In this document: positions 4,402-5,981 of the stretch, piece by piece
Numbering within the stretch: the first letter of the stretch is position 1
Layout: every line of letters begins with the position of its first letter
Origin: a candidate division CSSED10-310 bacterium
GTDB taxonomy: Bacteria; CSSED10-310; JAFGJC01
Direction of reading: 5' to 3'
NCBI GenBank assembly: GCA_016929305.1
Contig: JAFGJC010000228.1
Span: 1-5,981, forward strand
Length of the DNA stretch: 5,981 nt
The notes under the pieces: model-generated
Databases searched by the model: none
Seen by the model: the letters and a program-made list of their open reading frames with translations, nothing else
What the model was told of the DNA's origin: nothing
Made by a program: the position numbers and the translations under genes

Positions 4402-5981
4402 ATGGCCTGTAAAATACTCATTGCCAAAACAGCCGGTTTCTGTTTTGGTGTTCATAGAGCTTTAGAAAAAGCACTTCAAACCGTCAGATCAACCGATGAT
4501 TCCATCCGCACCTATGGACCGTTGATACATAACGAACAGGTGCTGGACTTATTAAGGCTGCGAGGTGTTGAGGAGTTATCCTCCGGAGAAAATATTCACA
4601 ACAAGAATGTTGTTGTCAGAGCTCACGGAATTTCACCTAATGCTCGTAAAAATCTTAAGGAACAAGGAGCGCTTATCTGCGATGCAACGTGTCCGAAGGT
4701 CGCTCAGGTTCAGTCTATAGTAAAAAAATACGCAGGGCAGGGTTATTCAATCATCATCATCGGTGACGCAGGCCATGCTGAAGTGGAAGGATTGCTGGGA
4801 TATTGCCAGGGACAAGGCATCGTCATCGCCGGTCCTGAGCAGGCTTCGAGGTTCGATTTCCCGGAAAAGGTTTGTATTGTCGCTCAAACCACACAAAGTC
4901 GAGAAGTGTTCGAAAAAACATCCGCTATTATTGAATCAAAATCAAGACAGATTAAAATTTTTGATACAATATGCAATGCAACGTCAGATAGACAAGCTGA
5001 AACCATTCGCATTGCACGACGCTCGGATGTCATGATTGTCATCGGGGGAAAAAATAGTGCGAACACCCATCGTCTTGTCAGCATTGCTCAAAAAGAATGT
5101 CGCACCATATGGATTCAGGGGCCAGATGATATACACGCAGAAATGCTGCAAGATGCACGCAGAATAGGCATTACTGCTGGGGCATCGACACCGGCATGGT
5201 TGATCAGACATGTGGTTGAAAAATTGAGGACTATTTGTTCCGAAAACTTGAACTCTGTGGCTAAATATTTACACCGGACTTTCGATTATATGTTATATCT
5301 GCGATTGTTTCTTGCAATTTCAGCAGGTCTCGTTTCTATAGGTTTTATGAATATAACAGGGGTCAATATAAGGTTAATTGATGCATTTCTTGCTGTCTGG
5401 GTTATGTGGAGCTGGACGGTTCTTTATGATCAAGGATCCAATAATACCTTTATTTATCAAAGAATTATGGCCAATCAATTAGTAATTAAACAGTATGGAT
5501 TATTAGTGACTTTTGTCATAATAACAGGCATTGTTCCCATGATGGCAGCTGTTTTTAGTGATTTTCGCCATATTATGACTTTGATCTGTGTTTATTTGCT
5601 AATTTATTTGAATGTTAAGCTGCAGGGGAAGTCTCTTGCATTAAACACCCAAGGCACGACAAACAACCTGTACTATTTTTTAAAAGACGTGTTGCACGCA
5701 GGGACTGCTGCACTATCAATCGTTATATATCCCGCCTTGTCGTTGGGAAATTATACGTATGGAATCTTTTTCGCTGTTATCTTTATTTTTTGTTTGACAT
5801 GGATGTATGGAGTGGCAAAAGATGTCAGGAATATGCAGATGGATTTGATCGGTGGACGACCTTCGCTTCCCGGACAATTGTCTGATTTTTCATTCAGAAT
5901 ATTGATTATGGCAGTTTTATTTTTTTGGACTCTGGCAACTTTCGTTTTTATTGTAATTACTCCGGTTCCAACCGCTTATCT
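4402..5981 (+). CDS. ispH: IspH fused to a UbiA-like membrane module (3' end beyond window)
   Basis: One uninterrupted frame of 526 codons runs to the window edge with no stop. Residues 1-about 280 are a complete IspH (4-hydroxy-3-methylbut-2-enyl diphosphate reductase), which reduces HMBPP to IPP and DMAPP with a 4Fe-4S cluster. The three cluster cysteines are C14 (AGFCFGV), C97 (DATCPKV) and C191 (DTICNAT). Substrate residues are H43, H75, H125 with E127 (GHAEVEG), T164 (QTTQS), S219-A220-N221 (KNSANT) and S262 (GASTPAW). A linker at about 275-293 leads into at least seven hydrophobic segments (about 295-313, 324-342, 366-385, 391-405, 431-448, 454-471, 500-520). DVRNMQMDLIGGRPSLP at 474-490 aligns with the second Asp-rich motif of UbiA prenyltransferases (D474, N477, D481), and FLKDVLHAG at 426-434 fits that fold. 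The first Asp motif, near Y342-D343, is degenerate. The ATG at 4402 is directly preceded by an in-frame TGA, so the start cannot lie further upstream. No clear Shine-Dalgarno site is seen. The IspH call is near certain; the UbiA-like assignment is likely. Confidence 0.93.
   Translation, partial: MACKILIAKTAGFCFGVHRALEKALQTVRSTDDSIRTYGPLIHNEQVLDLLRLRGVEELSSGENIHNKNVVVRAHGISPNARKNLKEQGALICDATCPKVAQVQSIVKKYAGQGYSIIIIGDAGHAEVEGLLGYCQGQGIVIAGPEQASRFDFPEKVCIVAQTTQSREVFEKTSAIIESKSRQIKIFDTICNATSDRQAETIRIARRSDVMIVIGGKNSANTHRLVSIAQKECRTIWIQGPDDIHAEMLQDARRIGITAGASTPAWLIRHVVEKLRTICSENLNSVAKYLHRTFDYMLYLRLFLAISAGLVSIGFMNITGVNIRLIDAFLAVWVMWSWTVLYDQGSNNTFIYQRIMANQLVIKQYGLLVTFVIITGIVPMMAAVFSDFRHIMTLICVYLLIYLNVKLQGKSLALNTQGTTNNLYYFLKDVLHAGTAALSIVIYPALSLGNYTYGIFFAVIFIFCLTWMYGVAKDVRNMQMDLIGGRPSLPGQLSDFSFRILIMAVLFFWTLATFVFIVITPVPTAY
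5266..5981 (+). other. UbiA-like polytopic membrane domain of the IspH fusion
   Basis: This marks the part of the fusion from residue about 289 onward. UbiA enzymes attach prenyl chains to aromatic or other acceptors using two Asp-rich Mg-diphosphate motifs facing the membrane cavity. Here the second motif is recognisable (D474-x2-N477-x3-D481, then GGRPSLP). At the first-motif position, after the second membrane segment, the sequence is LYDQGSNNTFIYQRIMANQ, with a single Asp (D343). The Q353-R354 pair followed by N358 loosely fits the region after the first motif. Alternative readings are a catalytically altered prenyltransferase or a prenyl-lipid-binding anchor. UbiA proteins usually have eight or nine membrane helices, so one or two may lie past the window. 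Confidence 0.68.

Noticed and set aside
4750..4761. ATC repeated four times
   Set aside because: It encodes four Ile in the buried beta strand just before the GDAGHAE loop of IspH, which is a normal hydrophobic strand for the family and not a microsatellite of note.
4763..5035. 90-residue + open frame inside the IspH part
   Set aside because: The overlapping frame encodes IspH with all cluster cysteines and substrate residues, so this one is a shadow.
5221..5300. Possible frameshift or missed stop joining two separate genes
   Set aside because: The frame reads cleanly through this part with no stop and no ribosome binding site plus start typical of a separate gene, and the linker residues are plausible, so a true fusion is the better reading.

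Overview
The window is a compact stretch in which every gene lies on the + strand. It holds the 3' end of an aminotransferase gene, a lipM-type octanoyltransferase gene, a large TPR-protein gene, a tRNA-Gly(CCC), a bactofilin gene, and the start of a long gene that fuses a complete IspH (last enzyme of the MEP isoprenoid pathway) to a UbiA-like polytopic membrane module. No mobile element, CRISPR array or phage gene is seen. Base composition is moderately AT-rich. The MEP pathway, the bactofilin and the cytoplasmic TPR protein with acidic linkers suggest a Gram-negative bacterium of the deltaproteobacterial (Desulfobacterota-like) type or a neighbouring phylum. That placement is inference from gene style only; no marker gene settles it.

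Layout. 1-176: C-terminal 57 residues of a class I/II PLP aminotransferase. 183-980: LipM-like lipoate-pathway acyltransferase, only 6 bases downstream and probably co-transcribed. 981-1067: leader with a good sigma70-like promoter candidate (TTGACA, 15-base spacer, GATAAT) whose spacer carries a 5-bp inverted repeat. 1068-3500: 810-residue TPR protein in three TPR blocks separated by two acidic linkers. 3501-3586: short gap with a weak tRNA promoter candidate. 3587-3659: tRNA-Gly(CCC), without encoded CCA. 3660-3740: spacer with a 10-base palindrome, a small hairpin and a strong ribosome binding site. 3741-4379: bactofilin. 4402 to the window edge: ispH-ubiA-like fusion, open at the 3' end. 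No gene-free stretch exceeds 300 bases.

How they may work together. The first two genes look metabolic: amino acid transamination and lipoylation of 2-oxoacid dehydrogenases or the glycine cleavage H protein. The TPR protein and bactofilin are a scaffold and a cytoskeletal polymer, plausibly involved in localising envelope or motility machinery. The IspH fusion makes IPP/DMAPP and appears anchored in the membrane by a module related to enzymes that consume prenyl diphosphates. This fusion is the most notable item. Its UbiA-like half keeps the second Asp-rich motif (D474, N477, D481) but has a degenerate first motif, so it may be a divergent prenyltransferase or a lipid-binding anchor rather than a standard UbiA enzyme.
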